Assembly: GCA_013339765.2 (NCBI GenBank)
Contig: CM023448.1
Coordinates: 286,184,817-286,248,816 of the forward strand
From: Haemaphysalis longicornis
Taxonomy: Eukaryota; Arthropoda; Arachnida; Ixodida; Ixodidae
DNA length: 64,000 nt
Direction: 5' to 3'
Shown here: in pieces, positions 49,161-61,289 of the stretch
How the letters are laid out: each line of letters starts with the position of its first letter
How positions within the stretch are numbered: the first letter of the stretch is position 1
The notes under the pieces: model-generated
Seen by the model: the letters and a program-made list of their open reading frames with translations, nothing else
What the model was told of the DNA's origin: nothing
Databases searched by the model: none
Program-made: the position numbers and the translations under genes

Positions 49161-50453
49161 TGGCGGCGCCTGTGAAACAGACCGCTTATCTTCCTTTCGT
49201 GGTCGCAAGCGAGGGGCCCTCGGCTCGTTGGAACAGCGACGCCTCGCAGGAAACAGCGCGCTGGCGGTCGCTGCTAGCGCGCGTGTGAACGAGAGCGTAC
49301 CGCCGACTCACCGAGCAAAACAGGAAGAGTATGGCGCGATGAAGTTTCCGACACAAGCGAGACGTTTAGAGGGAGTCGGCACTGCTTTTGCCGGGGTCCC
49401 TTTTGTTGTCCATATCGCTGAATCAAGCGCGGGAGGTGCATGTGAAATTGCCCAGTTCTGTACATCCGACGCATTCTCGAGCATGTGACACCTCGCTTAA
49501 GGCGCTTCCTCGGGTACCGTATGGCAGGAAAAGGGCTCACAAACCTCTGTTTTGGTGAAACTGACAGCAAAGAGGTACTATGCGCAACTTGCGGCCCTCG
49601 CAAGTTGTTGCTGCTAACATAGTAGGTGGCTAGTGTGTGTAATTACTCTTTATTGGCGCAGTATTGAGCGCCAATTTAGCTGACCAATAGATTACGCTCT
49701 CTGGGAGTTGTGGCTGAATCAGTAGGAGCGCAGCGACACATAGTGACTTGATCTAAATCGACCTGCAAAGCATACAAAAAAGCTTCAGGTTGGCCAGCGA
49801 AACACGCAAAAAAGAGAAAATTCCGCTCTAATACCTCCATTGGTCTGATTCACCGTAAGCTTAAGTTCGCACCTTTTGTTAAATGTTTTAATGTAGCCGC
49901 GCGCGTCATGGAACGAGTAGAAAGTTCGCGAAGCTATTTGCTCGTCCACCAACTTATAAAAAGTGGCGCACTTAGTCAAAAGCATGATTCGCCGTTTTTT
50001 TTTTTTTTTCAAATTTTTTCTTGTATTATTTTTTGTTTTGTTACACATCTAAGCTTGTTTTCTTTATATTCAGCGATTTAAGCTGCACAACAAACGCGCG
50101 CGGTCTTTTAAACTGTTGGCAACAGGTTTTTACATCCAGCCAACGTACCCGTAAAATCTCTCTTTACAGAGCCCCGTGCGCCCGGTAAGCCTGTCATTAA
50201 AGGCGCTGTGGGACTCATTATCTTGCGGCAACAGGCCTGAGAAATCCAATATCCTGGATGGCCGTGAAACCTTCCATGGAGTCTTCTACGGCTAAAAATA
50301 CAACAAATAGAAAGAATAAAGTGGTCGACATTGTAACCTTCTTGTGATCGCGCAACGAATAAAAAGTGTTCGGCGTTGTCGCATTCTCTCGTTTTCAACC
50401 GAGTTGAAGGAAGGGGGGATGGGGGAAGGCGGCTACAATAGACGGGCTTCCAG
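49161..50453. other. Unannotated stretch, no gene seen
   Basis: GC-rich up to about 49610 with open frames lacking motifs, then AT-rich. No RNA gene or repeat end was recognised. Confidence 0.45.
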
Positions 50454-50566
50454 GGCGCGCTGGTTCTGTGTCTCAGGCGACACTCGAATGCGCCACAAAG
50501 CAGGCATACAAGCCTATACTATGGGCTTGTATTCAAGGCTGATGCGACCGAGTCGCATCAACCTTG
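50454..50566. other. Three consecutive stem-loops
   Basis: Stem 1: GGCGC/GCGCC outer (50454-50458 and 50490-50494) with GTGTC/GACAC inner (50468-50472 and 50479-50483). Stem 2: ATACAAGCC (50506-50514) with GGCTTGTAT (50524-50532), perfect. Stem 3: CAAGGCTGATGCGAC (50534-50548) with GTCGCATCAACCTTG (50552-50566), one mismatch in 15 and a 3-base loop. Stems 2 and 3 are separated by one base. Confidence 0.7.
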
Positions 50567-51274
50567 TTTTACTCCAGAGCACCCATGCTGTGCAGTGAAG
50601 AGGCAGTGCGTGCCGAGCTTTTCTCGCTTCAATCCAAAAAAGTTGTCGCCGAATCCCTTGGCTCATTGTTTTTTTTTTTTTTCAGACGTCTGTTGTGCAG
50701 ATTACCATTGCAGCCGAAGGTTAGAGCACATAGAGAGAATCTTGATGTAAGCATGTTGCGAAGAAAACAATAACGTATATCAGATGCAGTATATTTAGTG
50801 TAATCGCCTGCAAACGTTTGCAAACAGCGAATTTTGCACCAAAATATTGTGCAGCGGAGCAAAATTTTGTTCTGTAGCGTTTGGGCACATAAAAAGGAAA
50901 TGTCTTTGAGCAAAATAAAAGTTCCCAGAATGGAGAGACGAAGTTACTGTGCGTGTTGTCAAGGGGCCAGTTTTTAAATATACCAGAACGTTTTTTTTTC
51001 TTTTTCGTAATAAGAGTAGAGAATGAGGAACTAGCCACCATCTACTTAAAAGGCTCCATAACCGTACACCAAGTCGTTTTTTTTTTTTTTTTTACAAACA
51101 CGTATGCTTTTGCGATTTCGTTTTAAACGAGTCTCGCACAATCGCAAAATATTGTTCTCGAGTACAATCGCAGGAACTGCAATTTAGTGCAAACTTATCC
51201 CAGTGGGCTCCGGCAAAACCAGAGCAAGATGCACTGAGAAGTCGCAGGGATCGTCTAATTCTACAAAGCTCTGA
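50567..51274. other. Unannotated stretch, no gene seen
   Basis: A T tract ends in CAG near 50672-50686, but only a 12-codon frame follows. No gene is called. Confidence 0.45.
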
Positions 51275-51337
51275 CCTTTCTTTCTTTCTTTCTTTCTTTT
51301 TTTTTCTTTCTTTTTTTTTTTTTTTTTTTTTTTTTTT
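51275..51337. repeat. (TTTC)n and T-run
   Basis: Six to eight TTTC tetramers pass into a long T-run broken by a few C. Confidence 0.93.
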
Positions 51338-51379
51338 GCGTGGAAGGCCTTTCATGTCTCGGCTGTCCCCATACCCTTA

Positions 51380-51975
51380 TACACATGTAAGCAGGTCGCT
51401 GTCAACTCTATCCACCCGGCTCCGAGTTACACGCCCGCTTCGCCCGTACACTCGATTCACACGCGAGCTAATGCGACGCGGTTCTTTGAGTCGACACGGT
51501 AGTGGAGCGCGCGCCGTCTCGCACTCGCCAGCCACGGAGCTCTGCCACGGGGCGTTTATCAGAGCGCGTTAGAAGGGGCATCTGGAGCTCGAGGCGCGCA
51601 CGCGAGGCCCCTTGTTCGTGGACACAGCGGCTGTAAGCTTTTGAGGCAGCAGAGCAGGAAATCGGTGCTCCTGGTGGTTGCTCAGGCGGCTTGCGCGGCC
51701 GTCGCGAACCACTGACCGGAGGGGAGCCAGCGAGATACGCTGGAGGGACCTCGCGTGGACCCGCGAAGAAAATGGGAGCCCCGGGGCGGACGGAGTCTCT
51801 GCATGCGTGCGTGACAGGTATAAACTCCGGCGCGGCTGTGATTGCGCCAGCATTTCCTCGTGACGCTGACTGATCACACGGCGCTCGTACCGTGGCCCTC
51901 CGCAGCGCGTCGCGCAGATGAAATATGCAGCGGCCGCGGGGCCATCGCAGTGAGTTAACCCACTTTACTTGGCTA
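51380..51975 (-). promoter_or_regulatory. CpG-rich island, possible minus-strand promoter
   Basis: The region is GC- and CpG-rich. On the minus strand it is entered through CATATATAGCC (51970-51980), a TATA-like element. A 219-codon minus-strand open frame (51468-52127) spans it but shows no family motif and may be a composition effect. It could be a second gene promoter, or a transposon 5' region. Confidence 0.3.
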
Positions 51976-52641
51976 TATATGCCGAAGCCGAGAGCGCAGT
52001 CCCAGAGACGTCTTGAAGAAGAAACGAGCGACGCCCCGATGTTGAGGGTGAATGAGAGATTGAGCGATAAACTTGCGTCCTGTCTTCTAAGTAGAAAGTG
52101 AAGGTCGCCTCCCGCCTCGTCGCTCACGTTTCCTGTCTCTGCATGCTTTGCTTTCCCATACGCTTATGATTTCTCAGAAATCGTGATGCTTTCGACGATC
52201 CCTGTTGTAGGCCAGAGCATCGTCAGCAGCCGTATCGTTTGATCAACTTTTTCGCCGACCTTTTCCGCCTTTTCGAAAGCACGACTCTTTGCTGGTCGCA
52301 CTGGAAACATGTCATGCTTAACGAGAATAAAGATGCTGCAAATTACGTTGAAATTCACTTGGGCATGCAGGCATGAAGGAATTTCTTCCTGCCCACGCCC
52401 CCTTTTCATCGTCCGCCTAGCATCGTATACTGGCATGCCTGTCTGAAGAGATACACCCGAATCATGTTAGTGCTTTGCTGCGCATTGCTAAGGCTGAACA
52501 AGGGGAACCTTGTAAGCTCCGTAACTCCTGCATTACAAAACAAGTCACGTGCTTGGACGCTCTTTGGCCGTAAAGAAAACGTTCGCGCAAACCGAGTGCA
52601 ATGTCGTGTTACACTAGTGAACTAGTCCTTAACCTTTTGAC
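51976..52641. other. Unannotated stretch, no gene seen
   Basis: Nothing is recognised before the minus-strand LINE end. Confidence 0.5.
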
Positions 52642-53218
52642 CGAAAGAGAGAGAGAAACTCTTTATTAAAGAGGAAATTGCAGAGAGGTTTGCCGACATC
52701 AGTTCGCCGGCATTCTACTCTGCGGGTTAAGGAGGAGAGGGAAAAAGGTAGTAGGTGTAGTGAAGAAAAGGAGTGTAGTAGCAGTGAAAAAAAATAAAAT
52801 ATGATCCTTCTTCAGGGTATTGAGTTCAAAGGCTCTTGAGATGGAGGAACGACTACAATTTCGTGGACACACCAATGTCCTTGAGGAATTCGAATAGCGC
52901 GGACAAGATTTTGCGCTGAGCGGAGGGAGAGGGCCATGGTCCAAGTACCAATCTTAATGTCAATGGTCCAGGGTGGAGGCAATCAATTTTATGTTGTAAA
53001 CGGCACCTTGAGTCGGCATGGGCAGAGCATTCCAGTAATATGTGTTCAACAGTTTCAAGTGAACCACACAAGCCTACCCTTTTGAACGTATTCATAACAT
53101 GGAAACAAGGAGCTGTATACCTTAGCCTAAATGCGAAATGTGTGTCAAACCATGTGTGCTGCAACGATTTAGTTGCACAAACCCAATTTATTTTGCAAAA
53201 CCGAGCACGAAGTAAAAC
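52642..53218 (-). mobile_element. Minus-strand LINE 3' end with polyadenylation signal
   Basis: On the minus strand the frame ending at 52853 encodes CGSLETVEHILLEC, a stretch with HADSRCRLQHKID, and ends FEFLKDIGVSTKL. This is the standard Cys/His C-terminal region of RNase H-bearing LINE ORF2 proteins. The roughly 200-base 3' UTR contains TTTAATAAAGAGTTTCTCTC at its end, an AATAAA signal followed by a CT-rich tail. The coding part is cut at about 53218, where a SINE begins. Confidence 0.8.
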
Positions 53219-53455
53219 GCGCCTCGGTGGCCTAGTTGCTGAGGCGTTCTGCTGGCGAACATATGGCCGTAGGCTCGAATCCTGTTTTGGGGCGTCCGTA
53301 TTTTTGATGGAGGCAAAGTTGCGAAGATTGGTCATTCGTATGATATTTCGGCCCACGTTAAATATTCTGACGTTCTCTAAACTGATGCGTAGCTCTTCGA
53401 TACGACGGGCCCCTTATACGGCGAGCGGTGCAGGTTCGGTACCTTAAGGCCCAGT
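53219..53455 (+). mobile_element. Diverged Ruka-like SINE abutting the LINE
   Basis: The head keeps a box A-like TGGCCTAGTTGCTGAGG and a box B-like AGGCTCGAATCC. The body keeps TTTTTGATGGAGGCAAAG, ATTTCGGCCCACGTTAAA and GGGCCCCTTATACGGCG in the SINE order. It is clearly older than the copies at 10331 and 36524. It continues almost directly into a CA array. Confidence 0.7.
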
Positions 53456-53469
53456 TGGATGTTTTAAAC

Positions 53470-53735
<266 letters not shown>

Positions 53736-53738
<3 letters not shown>

Positions 53739-54459
53739 GTTTGCTACACAGCATTTGTCAGCCAATCTCGAAGTTTCCCAACAAAAACTATGTGTTAGTC
53801 ATCACCGCGCTGTGCCGTTCTTCAGGTTGAATTTGAATGGGGCGATGTAGGCTTCGGAATTTTTTACAGCATCGAGTGACTTAGCTGACATCTTGCAAGT
53901 GCGATGGCGCTTACGCGGTCGACGTTCTGTGCTTAACGCCTTTCCGCCGTATGCCGTCGTGGATCAAGGGTGTTTTTCCATCACCACTCGTATGCCGAGC
54001 GAGCCCCTCCGAAGGTCAAGGGGGGAGCTGCGGAAGCAAATCACTCATGTGCGGAGACAATTCCCTGACAACGTTGCCTGTATTCCCTCCTGCATACAGG
54101 CTGGCTGCACAGGCGGACAAACAGCGCGGTCAGTAATCGCATTTGGAACTCTTTTCGGCCGAAGCCGAGGAGTGCACCAATTTTTTAGCAAGTAGGGCAC
54201 TTATTGCTGTTGTCGGCCAGAAAAGGAATTACAAATACCAAATAATAGATAAATAAAAGAGGTGTTCCTGACTGTTAACTAACACGCACAGGGACAGCAG
54301 GGAATAGTCGCGGCGCACTCGCACTGGAAGGATTGTCTGTCGAAATACTTTTCGTTTGTCGGGATCTATGATAAATGTACACATCTATTAGTAACGGGAG
54401 CATCGAAATTTTGCGGCACAAAGTGTATACTGTTGCTGACTAACCTTATAGGTGCTATT
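53736..54459. other. Unannotated stretch, no gene seen
   Basis: Nothing is recognised. Confidence 0.5.
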
Positions 54460-54679
54460 CATCATCATCATCACCAGCCTATCTACGCCCACTGCAGGGC
54501 AAAGGCCTCTCCCATTATTCTTTAATTACCTCGGTCCTGTGCCAACTGTGACCAATTTATCCCCGCAAACTTCTTGATCTCATCTGCCCATCTAACTTTC
54601 TGCCGCCCCCTGCAACGCTTGCCTTCTCTAGGGATCCACTCTGTTACCCTTAATGACCAGCGGTTATCTTGCCTTCGCT
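54460..54679 (-). mobile_element. RTE-type LINE 3' end, short copy
   Basis: On the minus strand it encodes RQDNRWSLRVTEWIPREGKR, then RWADEIKKFAGINW and AQDRGN, followed by a stop. It ends at a (ATG)4 tail. This basic C-terminal region and the trinucleotide tail are typical of RTE-clade endonuclease-reverse transcriptase elements. The copy is truncated on its 5' side at the same place where the 62254 copy continues. Confidence 0.85.
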
Positions 54680-55514
54680 ATTATTATTATAAAAATAGCT
54701 GTGTATATGTTTACAGATATCAAAGTATCTCTCTAGATAGCCAAACAATACGGCTGTCTTGGGATATATTTTGTCAGCCATTTGGCTGCTGTATTAAAGT
54801 TCAAATCACGTGCTGTCGGAGACACTGAAGTTGTCGCTGATGGTGAGGAGTTAATAGCACCCGCCAACGGCGTTTCTACGTACAGCAATACCCATGCACT
54901 TTCAGTCAATTGAGGTTAAAAGCATGAAGAAATTTTTCTCTTTTAGACAATCGGTTTGTTTCTCGCAATCGGGCATCGCACTCCCTCCCATTGGGGGGCA
55001 CATTTTGAGGACGCTTCTTCGGCGGTCGTTGCTTCGCCGGCTGCGGCAGCAGCCTGGTTTCCCCGTACGCGGCGGATGCATACAGCTGGCCGCAGCTGCT
55101 ACCCGCTGCGCGCACTGGGTCTCTCGTGTGAGCGCTCTGGATCCTGTCACTCGACGAAACGAACGCGCTGCAGCTGCGCGCCTCCGTGTTCCGCCCCTTG
55201 ATCAGTCTTCTACCTAGCGCTTTACTTATTGTTTGTTACTTTTTATGTAACGGAGGGACGGTTCAGTTACTACCCGTGAAAAGGAGGGGCAATGCATCCT
55301 GGTTACGTTTTAGAATAAGTAACGAGTAACAGTATTTAGCTGCATTTGGCTGCGAACGCTTGCAGCACAAGCTATCCGACCTCGTTTTAACCCATGCTCG
55401 TGCCTGTTGTGACTACCACAATTTTGAGGCCATTGAAACGGGCTCTCGACGTTCTAAGGCAAGGATATGGGTACAAAATATAGGCAACCAAAAACACTAA
55501 ACTTCGTTAACCAA
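54680..55514. other. Unannotated stretch, no gene seen
   Basis: A GC-rich patch at about 54980-55200 has open frames on both strands without motifs. Confidence 0.45.
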
Positions 55515-55795
55515 CCCCCCCTCCTCCCTCCCTCCCTCCTCTTTCCATTCTCTCCTCTCTCTCTCACTCTCCTCCCTTCCTCAGTCACTCCTACTCCCAC
55601 TCCGGTCCTCATCAATCTCATCCTCTCTCTCGTCCTCCTTCCTCTCTCATCCTCTCTCACTCTCTGCAAATCGCCCCAATACAGAACTCCATCATCTGGC
55701 AACTCGTCAAGTCTCCTCAGAGTCAGACTCTCTCGTTAATCTACGAGAATCATCTTCTCTCTCTCTCTCTCTCTCCTTCCTCCCGGTCCCTGAAA
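55515..55795 (+). repeat. Polypyrimidine tract (CT-rich)
   Basis: About 280 bases are mostly C and T on the plus strand (CCCTCC and CTCTCT blocks), with a mixed-sequence break at about 55660-55750. It could be the eroded pyrimidine-rich UTR of a retroelement. Confidence 0.75.
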
Positions 55796-56483
55796 AACAT
55801 TTAATTTGGCACCAGGCATCATGTTTAAGATTGCGAACTAGTACTAGATCGTTCTGATTTTTTTTTCTCTCGGTTCCTCGCGATCTCTGAGCTGTTCTTA
55901 GAACTCAAGACCGCCGTCCTTTGAAGTGCTTCCCTATAGAGCAGCTGTTCCGTCGCCGGAGAAGTATTTTCAAAAATGCACGGAAGCATCGCCGACGACA
56001 GTCTCGAGTGGCTGCTATTGCAAGTGTAATGACGCTTGAGTTTAAAATGACAAAACCAGCGGCAGCGTCATCGTCGTATTTGTTTGTTATTACAGTCATG
56101 AGAGAGTAACTCGCTATTTCCTAGCAATAGTAACGCGTTCCGTTCTAGCCTCAGTAAGCAGTAAGTACTTATTTGCCCGTTGAGCGGGCACTGAGTAAAA
56201 GTATTTAGTCACTTTTTTCACTAACGCGCTCATGTCTGCCCTAGTTACTGTTGTGCTACGGACAGCGAACAGAGTTTACGCTTTGGCAGCTTTAAAAAAA
56301 CACGATTGTGGCTTTCTAAATTGGTGCTCTTACGTAGTCGTAGCAACTGGGCGTATAGCTTTGGGGTCTCCGGACTATTTCAAGAAAAGAGTCGGCTTCT
56401 GAACGCGCACCGAAATCTCAATACAGAGAGGGGGATTCTTTTATGTGCTGTCTTTTTTTTTTTTTCTCCAATCTAAAGTGCAC
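55796..56483. other. Unannotated stretch, no gene seen
   Basis: Nothing is recognised. Confidence 0.5.
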
Positions 56484-56560
56484 TGCCTCCGTGACCGGGG
56501 ATCAAATCGCTTTCAGAGCCAGCTCATCAGCTGATATCCGCAGAAGCCATGCTTCCACAA
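56484..56560 (-). repeat. Old tRNA-derived SINE head fragment
   Basis: On the minus strand a box B-like GCGATTTGATCCCCGG is followed by TCACGGAGGCAGTGCAC, which resembles the join between tRNA head and body of the SINE at 10331. The box A side is weak. Confidence 0.4.
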
Positions 56561-57229
56561 CACCTTTTTTTTTTTATCAGGACCGAATCCCACAGTGACT
56601 ACTCTATAGAATACCGTGTCAGCATCGGCCCTTACCATGGCTTCGTAAACTTTAACGTTTCGCGGTGCGGGTCAGTTATCATCGAATCGGGTAAGTAAGG
56701 CTGATTTTTACATGCGCCGGTGAGTTTTGCAGACAAATTTTAACTTCCCAAGTTTCTTAACGTTTCGAGGCAAATCTCACGAATAAAGGATCCCGCCATT
56801 CGGTTTAACTCAAAATTTTGATTTCCGCTGCGACATCCCACATTGCAAACCGCCACGCCCGTGCTGCGTGATGTTGCAGCCTCGGCGGACCTTTTTTATT
56901 CAGATTGCATGCTGGACTGGTTACTGTTAACCTTGCCCTCTTGATTGAAATGACTGATCATATAAGTGCGGTGCGGTAAAGCAAACTTACGGCTGTTTTT
57001 ACCAGTGTAGGCTAAAATTCTTTAAAGCTGGCAAGCATTTGCTTCCTTCTGGCCAGTCCGGATAGGCAGAGTAGACAGCATATGGAAGGAGAGTTGGAAG
57101 GGATGACCTCTTTTAATGCTGTGAATTGTAGCGTTGTTGAGAGTTAAAAAATGTGGCTGGTACGTGTCCGACGGCGCAGAATATTGTGAAAAGGGTGATT
57201 GAATAAGTGTTCCAGAGATACCGAATTTT

Positions 57230-57230
<1 letters not shown>
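56561..57230. other. Unannotated stretch, no gene seen
   Basis: Nothing is recognised. Confidence 0.5.
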
Positions 57231-57261
<31 letters not shown>

Positions 57262-57400
57262 TGTACATGTATGTATGTATGTATGTATGTATGTATGTAT
57301 GTATGTATGTCTGTATGTATGTATGTCTGTTCTGTATGTAGGTATGTTATGTACGTATGTATGTCCCGATATGTAGTATGTATGTATGTCTGTATGTATT
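57231..57400. repeat. (GTAT)n microsatellite, interrupted
   Basis: About 170 bases of the GTAT tetramer (CATA on the other strand), with CTGT-type interruptions in the right half. Confidence 0.96.
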
Positions 57401-57640
57401 TTTAATTAGGAAGAGAGGAAGGTCCACCAGCAGGCGTAAATTGTCTCGCCTAGGGGAGGACACCGGAACGCCCGCTGGTGTAGAGGAGGGGGGATGGGGA
57501 GGAAAGAGTACATAGGAATAGGGGGATAGGGTAGAGGAGGGTTAACGTGGAACATATATAAAACAGTGTGCGAAATATGTTTGGTTTACACGGGCATTTC
57601 CCTCTTTTCAACTTATGGGGGGGAGGGGGAGGAGACATGC
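57401..57640 (-). repeat. Possible retroelement 3' UTR beside the GTAT array
   Basis: On the minus strand a pyrimidine-rich stretch precedes a hairpin (CACCAGCGGGCG at 57480-57469 with CGCCTGCTGGTG at 57436-57425, one mismatch in 12). Then come CTTCCTAATTAAAAAT and the tetramer array. The layout resembles a LINE 3' UTR and tail. No coding remnant was recognised upstream, so this is tentative. Confidence 0.35.
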
Positions 57641-59403
57641 TATAAGCCTGCGCCCCGCTGTATTTGAGAAGTGACATAACAAGCGAGGTCATGAACCCGC
57701 TTCTCGTTTTCTCGTATGGCAAAGTAAGGATCAGCACTCCGATCATGCCATACCTTATCTATACCTCGTCTTGCCGAAAATCGCATCAGATTCCCGCTTC
57801 CATAATCCGCATTTTCTTCAAGCATAAAAGCTGCTTAAAATTTGCGGCGATGAGGACGCGCACGCAGAGGGGAAATATTTTATTGGTGGCCCAGCAGTGC
57901 CTCCAGCGTTGCAGGGCTCTCTGGCGCACCGAGCTATAGCAGTGCCTGAAGCGACGCAGGCTTAACGACGATCCCTTCAGACAAAGAATTGCAAAAAAGT
58001 GAACGGAGAAAGGGTCTGGGGGAATATGATTAGTAGGCGCCTGTGCCAACTGAAGCGGGCACGAAAACAAAGGCTGCTTTGCACACGTTATAAAGCTTCA
58101 GCAACGCACTTATGCTGCGGCATACCGCAACCATTTTTGGAGTGCTAGGTGTGTTTGACGTGAAACAAATGATCCTGAGAAGCATGTACGCTCCCAAAGG
58201 ATATGTACAGCGTTGCCTGGCGAGGGATCCGTCATGGAATGCGGAACCATTCTGTGCGTTACGAATATATTAGCACACAGCGGGAATATTAGTAACGGAA
58301 TTTTTTAGTAAAGGCTTTATACCGTACTGTCTACTACATTTTAGGGAATTTATTAGGCCTTTCCATGTATGTCCTTTACTGAATGCGCAACCACTATGTG
58401 TGTTTCGGATGCGTCAGGGGACTGGTTACGCGTTAGGGTCTGTCAGGAGCAGAGGCGGACTAAATGACCTCACTAGCTTCGACCTGACCTCAAACTGGTA
58501 CCTCTTACATCATTTCTCAAACGCACGTGAGCCTGAATCTAACAGCTGACATTGAATTCGTCTTACAAAAAAGCGCACCTCAACATCATTTCCACACTTC
58601 ATGTCACCACATCTCGAACACGACCTAACCCCCAAGTTATGCACATTGTTTAGTCGTAATCTGAAGTTACTACGGAGTTAATACGTAATCAGCTTCGTGT
58701 TAAGCGGAGAGCCCGCTTACACTTACCATTCGATGCAAATGCTTACGAGGAACAATCTATATTGCCCCAAAAAATTGCTGCAACAATTTTGGCCACATCC
58801 AAATCAAAATGGAAGCAGTAAGTAGCGGTCTAAGAAAACCGCAAATGTTTAAATTGCACTTATAGATCCAAGTTGTATAGCTTGAAGAGAATCGCGAGTT
58901 AAAAGATATTGTGAATAAATACTGGAGACCTCATAATACAGATTTACAGAGGTTGATGTCCACGTGAGATTGAGGTCGAACTCGTGCAGCTGAAGCCTCA
59001 AGACGTTGCCAACCTATGGTTATGATAGGAGTGACCATTCGTACACTACGGCTTGGCTAGGGGACGCGCTAGGGGTTTCTGGATTTCTTGCGAAAGGCGC
59101 AATTAATAGCACATAATTAATTGGACTTTTTAAAACATAAATTCCCTTCCCCCAAGAAAAAAATTTGTTATATTATCCGTTCAAACATTATTCTAAAAAG
59201 TTAATCGTAAGTCACTCAACATTCCGCTGGTGCCAAACCCATGCTTTGAGGCAAACGCCTAAGTCCGTTCAAGAAAGTGGAAAAAAGTGATATGGGACGA
59301 ACGCAAAAATTGGCAGTATGACAAAGCCTTTAACGACATCGTACGTTCATAGTATTCGAGGCTTGCGTACAGAAATGGTGTGTCATCGAGGTGAATTCCT
59401 CCA
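57641..59403. other. Unannotated stretch, no gene seen
   Basis: AT-rich, with no conserved features seen. Confidence 0.5.
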
Positions 59404-59407
59404 CGAG

Positions 59408-59466
<59 letters not shown>

Positions 59467-59875
59467 GCTCAGGTCCACTGCAGGACGAAGGCCTCTCCCA
59501 TTGACCTTCAACCGTTCCTGTCCTGTGCTAATCGAGTCCACTGTTTACCTCCGAAATTCCGTATTTCATTCCTCCATCGTGTTATTGGCCTTCCCCTTCT
59601 TCTAGACCCGCCTCTTGGCATCCACTCTGTTACCCTAATTGTCCACCGATTGTCGGCTCGTCTCTCTACATGGGCAGCCCAAGTCCATTTCTTTTTCTTT
59701 ATTTGAACTATTATATCGTCAACTCTAGCTTGTTCTCTGATCCAGGTAGCTCGTTTCTTGTCCCTGAGTGTTATTCCTAACATTATTCGTTCCATGGCCT
59801 GTTGAACCCGTTGAGCCTCCACGAGATACGCATCGATAATGTGCCTCCGCAAATGGCTCGTTGAGTCAGCTGTCG
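59404..59875 (-). mobile_element. RTE-type LINE 3' end, second lineage
   Basis: The minus-strand frame 59852-59508 encodes VQQAMERIMLGITLRDKKRA, then KKKWTWAAHVERRADNRWTI, then GRPITRWRNEIRNFGGKQW and AQDRNG with a stop. A homologous GEAF-type tail and a CAG/ATC repeat follow at 59408-59464. The residues match the RTE C-terminal region but differ from the 54460 and 62254 copies (RADNRW versus RQDNRW), indicating another subfamily. Confidence 0.85.
59408..59464. repeat. (ATC)n-(CAG)n trinucleotide array
   Basis: Three ATC are followed by about 16 CAG, forming the 3' tail side of the RTE fragment. Confidence 0.95.
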
Positions 59876-61289
59876 TCTCGTCATTTCTTTTTCGTTCGAC
59901 TGAAATAACAAAAATAGCGATATCTGAATTTTTTTATTGTTACTCGGTCGCTCCTGCGTTATCGTGAGTTGGGATTAATGTGATCATACATGTGCGGCAG
60001 GTAGATTGATCCTTCTTTCATTTTTAGGCTCTGGCGCCTGCTGAATAAAAGAAGCCACAAGATATTCTCCTTATAAATTTCGAGGATACCTCTCACACTG
60101 CCGCGTCCCCTCTCAAGAGAAATAACCGCCAAGACTTGTGATTAACAGAGGCATTTGTGGGCAGTGCAAAGAAATGGTTTGTCGCTGGACTTAGTCGTGA
60201 CAATGACGTTGGTGATGAGGGGAAACAGAAACCCTGAGCACCGTTTTAGCATCGCGATAAGGATCGTAACCTAAATTCGCCATACATAAGTTGAAATCTC
60301 TTAGGATCACATGCAGTTCCGTGTGAGCCCGCGAGTGGTTTGTCTGCCGGTCGTAACACTGAGTGCCATTCGCTTTCTCGTTCGCTGGCGCCGTCCTGGG
60401 GAGTTGGCGGCGGGAGGGCGGAGGTGTCAGCATTTCTCTTCGTCACGACCTCGCCCTCCGCGTGCTCCCGTCGGCAACATCTGTGGCTGCTCTAACGCGA
60501 CGGCTGTCGCTGGGAGCGCAAGGAGCTTATCAGAGTTTGGTTTATCTTATCCTGGAGAAAAAGAACTGAACTTCGCGTCGTGCGGGCGGCAGTGCTCTAT
60601 TTTGTCGACTCCGCTTCGTTCGTCATTCGCTCACCCGCCACGCCGCCTTAGGTACGCGCGCACACTTTCCCGCCGGGGGGCTTTGCGTCGGGATTAGTGG
60701 GTCAAGTCCACCGCATTCGCGTTACTTCTGCTTACGCATTCGGCGCACCTCGGAACGACCTCGCACTCGTTTCAGCCGAAGCGAGGGAAAGTGTTTTTCC
60801 TACCCGCCCGTGAGGCTTGTTTGCTCCCTTTTGCGCACTGGCGAGACGATTTCAACCGGCATTCAATGACAGCGCATACGCTCCCCCGCCCTTTCGCCTT
60901 CTTCACCCCCCTTCCCGGCTCTATTCGTCCGTTTCCCAAGTTACTTTAAAATTCTGGTCTTTCGATGTACTCGTCGACGAAAAGAAAGAAACGGTACCGT
61001 GTCTGGCCTTTAATTAGGACCGCAATCTCTTGGTGCTTGAGCTTCTGCGTGCATGCAGTTCCATCTGCAGCGACCACTTTCCCTGAGGTGCGGAGGTACG
61101 GAGTACCAAGAAATGTGGGAAAAAAGAGAGGATGGCGATTCGTCATTCAAGTGCATTGAGAAGAAGCGAACCCTCGCACGTGCGCTTCTCCTTTTTTTTA
61201 AACTGCGTACGAATTTTTCTGAGCACTCAACCAGAAAACATCACTGCCCGTTTAATGCTTGATGTGTCACTCTCGCCGCATAAGAAAAT
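59876..61289. other. Unannotated stretch, no gene seen
   Basis: A GC- and CpG-rich patch at about 60310-60720 could be regulatory. Its open frames carry no recognisable motif. Confidence 0.45.

Noticed and set aside
50672..50732. T-rich tract plus CAG followed by a 12-codon frame as a terminal exon
   Set aside because: The frame is too short and has no recognisable motif. T-runs are common in this window.
51468..52127. 219-codon minus-strand open frame, the longest in the window
   Set aside because: It has no recognisable domain and sits in CpG-rich DNA where long chance frames occur. It is kept only as a possible promoter region.
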